Positions 60,269-64,000 of a DNA stretch of 64,000 bases are shown here, one piece after another. The notes beneath the pieces are model-generated. The model saw only the letters and a list, made by a program, of their open reading frames with translations. It searched no databases and had not been told where the DNA came from. Made by a program: the position numbers and the translations under genes. Where the stretch lies: positions 571,257,498-571,321,497 of the forward strand of contig VDFB02193867.1 of the NCBI GenBank assembly GCA_007258455.2, read 5' to 3'. The stretch's first letter is position 1; every line of letters begins with the position of its first letter. This DNA is from Sequoia sempervirens (Eukaryota > Streptophyta > Pinopsida > Cupressales > Cupressaceae).

Positions 60269-63200
60269 ATGCTTTGGTTGGTTGCACTAATGTATCTCAC
60301 TTTAAGTGGCCACACTAATGCTCTAACACCAGACGGTAAGTTAGCAGCTCACGCTCCCTCCCTTTTTCTTATTACAGTTCTTACAAGTTTCCTTCATTTT
60401 CAACCTCGCAGGCACAGCATTGCTCAAGTTGAAAGCAAAATTAAATGACACCAATATGTTAAGTAATTGGAAAGAATCTGATACAAACCCATGTGGATGG
60501 AAGGGAGTCGCTTGCAATCATGCCAATAAAAGAGTTATTGCTATGTATGTCCACCCCTGTGCTCATCCTTTATTTCAAAAGCCACAAAAATAATTTGGGA
60601 TTTCCCCACGTAAACATATATAGAAGAACATATATCTGGATACAATTGTGTAAAACCTTTTCCTTAAGGAAACCCCCACCATTGAGGGAAATTTTGGATA
60701 ATTCTGAAGAGAGGTCTTGAGGGACACTCAAACTGGAAAGCAAAAAACTTTTAATATACTTGTATCCAGATGTATGTTCTGGAAACCTATAAAAATATAT
60801 AATCAAGATCACTTATTATCAGCAGGATCTAGATAGTGGGTTTTTCTGTTCTTTTCCGTGTTGTGACTTTTATACATGTCTGTGGGCAGTAATCTACCAT
60901 ACCTTCGCCTAGGAGGCACACTTTCTCCCAGCATTGGAGAACTGAAAAAGCTGAAGAGGCTGTATGTCAATCTTTCTAAACAATTTTCTCTCTGTAATAA
61001 GGCTTTCGGTTCTCGCTAGGTTAATAAGAAGGGTTGATGAATAGAGGTAATTGATACTGAGGATATTAATATTTTTGAAATGGAGGACAGGAATCTTCAC
61101 GACAACAGCTTGCAGGGTTTTATTCCACCTGAAATTGCTAACTGTAAGGAGTTACGGGCATTGTGAGTAACTATTAACAAAATTTGTCATATCTTTCTTC
61201 TGAAGGTTTCCATGTTTCCTTGCTTACTTTAAATTTCTTTATATATGTTTCCAGGTATTTAAACCACAACCAACTTGAAGGGGAAATTCCTGCAGGCCTT
61301 GGTAGCCTGTTCAATCTTATGATATTGTGCGTACAGATTTGCTAAAGTTATAGATACATATACTTCATTGCTCTACAGAGTCTACGCAGAGATCTTGCAG
61401 AATCATGTTTTGTATTAATGATGTGGTTTTTATTACTGCCGAGATGTTTTCTACTAGTGACAAAGCGGTTTTTAATATTGCTCAGATGTTTGAATATTGG
61501 TTTGCGCAGGGACCTATCGAGTAATTTGTTGAAAGGACGAATCCCTCCTTCTATTGGTCACCTGCAAAGACTAAAACTTCTGTGAGTTGTCTTATCCTTT
61601 TCGGTATTCTAAAGTGTACATGTGTGTTCACTGCAATTTATTGGAGCAGGGGTTTTGAACTTGAATCACTCTAACTAGTGTTTTCTTTTATAAAGTTCAA
61701 GATAGATCATCATCCGCAATTTCTTGCTGATGTTTGGATTTGAACTTGAGTCAATCTACTTAGTGTCTCACTACAATTACACTAAAGCCCTCTTGACCCA
61801 TTGTTATAAAGTTAAAGATAGAGTATCATCTGTAATTTCGTGCTAACGTTTGGATTTTCCTTCAGGAATCTATCAACAAATTTTTTGACAGGCGAAATCC
61901 CCAAAACTGGAGTATTGCAAGGGTTTGGAAATCACTCGTGAGAGACACATTCTTCTCTCGTGTAGATGTTTGCATTTTAAATCATTGAAACAGGGCCATT
62001 GAAGTAAAACTTGCAGCGACCTAACCCATTTAATTTATTTTCCAGGTTTGTGGGCAACTTGAATTTATGTGGTCAACAGGTTGACATGCTCTGCAGGAAT
62101 GCATTGGGATTTCCAGCTGTAATACCCAACTCAAACTCTGATGTGGATCCAGGTGATCCTTCCAAGACTTCAAACCTGCATGCTGTTTCTATGCTCACTT
62201 GTTCTTTTCCTATCAAGCATTTTAAGTTCTTTCTCCACTAGCTTCACTAGTGGCTTTACTTCTTGGATAGCAAGGATATCACACATTAACTCCTTTAGCC
62301 CAGGCCATTCTTTGAAAGCTGCTTCTAATAATAATGCAGGATGAGGATAATTGATATTCTTTTGTGTTCTCTTAGCAAGCTATATTTTGATCTCCCATAT
62401 TGACGATGAAACCCTTTCAATTTTTCATTGTAGAGGTCGTCGTTGATCCTCTCTTATTGTCTGTTGTAAGCTTTCTAGATTTTAAAGTCCCATAGACTTA
62501 TTTTGGTCATTTGAGGACATCTTTTTATAAAGTGTTTGAAGTTGGATTGTCCCGTTAAACTTTCTTTTATTACGAGTATATTAGGTAATTTTCTACTCGA
62601 GATTCTGTAGGGTTTGAACCCGACTTTTCTGAAACTCTTTGGATGCCTCAGTGTCAACTAGAACATCCAAGCGCTATTCAAATGGAGTTCTCATTGGGGT
62701 AACGGTGGTGATGGGCACGGCTCTTGCTGGGCTTTTGTTCTTGTTATGGTTTTGCTTTTTGTACAAGAATAATCGTTTCAAGGAAGGATACAAAAATATG
62801 GAGGGACAGCTTCACCCAAAGACAGGTACAAACCGTTCAAGGAAGCATAGTAACATGATCTTTGCATTTCTGTTCATAATTAATCAATTGTTTGATTGAC
62901 AATAATTTGCTCTTGCTTGTTCCATATGGCAGATGCTAAACTTGTTATGTTCCATGGAGATCTGCCATATACATCTCAGGATATAATAAAGAGGATTGAA
63001 ATGCTTAGTGATGCTGATATCATTGGCTCGGGAGGCTTTGGTATGGTCTACAAATTGGTCATGGATGACAGTAATGCATTTGCAGTCAAGAAAATTCAGA
63101 ATGACGGTTTAAGATCAGATCGCCTGTTTGAAAGAGAGCTTGAGATACTGGGAAGTATCAAACATAGAAACCTTGTGAATTTGCGAGGTTATTGCAATTC

Positions 63201-64000
63201 TCCATCAGCCAAGCTTCTTATATATGACTACTTGCCTCTGGGAAGCTTACATGATTTCCTCCATGGTTGGTATTCTAAAAAATGCTAAATTTCATTATAT
63301 TATGGTTGGCATTATAATATTCATGTTGGTAAAATAACCTCCAAATTGACAGAACCTCTAGAAGCAGAGATATGTCTAAACTGGAATGCTCGATTAAAGA
63401 TAGCCATTGGAGCAGCTAGAGGTCTGGCTTATCTGCATCATGATTGTTGCCCTCGTATCATACATCGTGATGTTAAGTCAAGCAATATATTACTGGATGA
63501 GAATGTGGAGTCACATGTATCGGATTTTGGTCTCGCAAAACTCTTGGAAGATGATGAATCCCATGTGACCACTATAGTAGCAGGCACTTTTGGTTACTTG
63601 GCTCCAGGTATTAATTCTCTCACTCCTGACTATGTAGGTTTTAAGCAATTCAACACTATCAGTTATTCACAATGACCTATCTTTGATGAGTAGTGATTCA
63701 CAATAATCCTAGGAGGTTCTCATATGCCCCTGTTTTGCTGACGTGTGAAATAATAGAATACCTTCAGACCGGGAGAGCAACAGAGAAATCTGATGTGTAC
63801 AGCTATGGAGTTGTTCTGCTAGAGTTGCTCAGTGGAAAACAGCCAACAGATCCATCATTTGTTGCCAAAGGCTTGAACGTTGTTGGATGGGTGGGTTTAC
63901 ATTTCTACCTTTTCTTTTCTTGGTATATTAAAATCTGGCTTTACATTTTTGTTGTAGAGTTTGATATTGAAATTGCCCCAATGCAGGTTAACACACTGTT
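60269..64000 (+). CDS. FEI1/FEI2-like leucine-rich-repeat receptor kinase, 3' end beyond window
   Basis: Exons: 60269-60335, 60412-60544, 60890-60961, 61091-61162, 61255-61326, 61510-61581, 61866-61937, 62046-62152, 62652-62825, 62933-63265, 63353-63607, 63757-63890 and 63987 onward. All are GT-AG with consistent phases and no stops. The protein has a signal peptide ([18 protein letters not shown]), an N-cap with [10 protein letters not shown], five LRRs each on its own 72-bp exon, the [16 protein letters not shown] block, a membrane helix ([17 protein letters not shown]) and a kinase with [25 protein letters not shown] and SDFGLAKL. These strings match Arabidopsis FEI proteins closely ([35 protein letters not shown]). 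FEI kinases act at the plasma membrane in cell-wall signalling. It is an RD kinase and looks active. In-frame ATGs at 60116, 60134 and 60203 are alternative starts; 60269 gives the cleanest signal peptide and has A at -3. Confidence 0.92.
60625..60780. mobile_element. MITE-like foldback insert in intron 2 of the FEI-like gene
   Basis: AGAACATATATCTGGATAC at its left end pairs with GTATCCAGATGTATGTTCT at its right end (21-base arms 60625-60645 and 60760-60780, one mismatch), enclosing about 114 bases. The size and terminal inversion suit a small non-autonomous DNA transposon. I could not fix a target duplication. Confidence 0.5.
61693..61854. repeat. Direct repeat of about 50 bp in intron 6 of the FEI-like gene
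   Basis: ATAAAGTTCAAGATAGATCA at about 61693 and ATAAAGTTAAAGATAGAGTA at about 61806 begin two diverged copies, each ending in GTTTGGATTT, with a period of about 113. Confidence 0.6.

Overview
The window looks like nuclear DNA from a large-genome seed plant. Intron-rich host genes are spread thinly among nested LTR retrotransposons, a decayed LINE, a tRNA-type SINE, microsatellites and one 100-N assembly gap. A gymnosperm such as a conifer is my best guess from the nested long elements, but this is inference and no marker in the window proves it.

Layout. (1) 0.7-23 kb: an unrecognised minus-strand coding remnant is split by a complete 19.07-kb Ty3/gypsy element of Tat type (2050-21120, minus strand). 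The element has 1.29-kb LTRs, a primer-binding site, a polypurine tract and a perfect 5-bp target duplication. Its gag-pol carries gag, protease, G-patch, reverse transcriptase, two RNase H modules and integrase, and is broken mainly by in-frame stops. Its long 3' region holds an antisense (+ strand) plant mobile domain (PMD) gene remnant. (2) 24.1-32.7 kb: an LTR-like repeat (family A, copy A1) is interrupted by a complete 6.98-kb Ty1/copia element. (3) 35.87-37.43 kb: a five-exon GDSL esterase/lipase gene on the minus strand. (4) 37.7-40.0 kb: two direct repeats (family C) flank an unrecognised acidic coding remnant, and one repeat carries a SINE. (5) 40.9-43.2 kb: a LINE pseudogene. (6) 44.0-45.3 kb: a gypsy gag fragment, followed by the gap and microsatellites. 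(7) 46.9-52.06 kb: a module array (family B) in both orientations, interrupted by family A copy A3. (8) 52.06-58.4 kb: family A copy A2, which is the 5' LTR of a gypsy element truncated inside its RT, followed by copia-LTR-like sequence. (9) 60.27-64.0 kb: a FEI1/FEI2-like leucine-rich-repeat receptor kinase gene on the plus strand, cut off by the window end.

The two host genes (GDSL hydrolase and FEI-like kinase) appear unrelated in function and have intact reading frames across plausible introns. The rest is mobile DNA at different stages of decay. The most interesting points are the antisense PMD gene inside the Tat element, the covarying hairpins repeated through family A, the two unrecognised coding remnants, and a GDSL enzyme whose usual block III Asn is Tyr.
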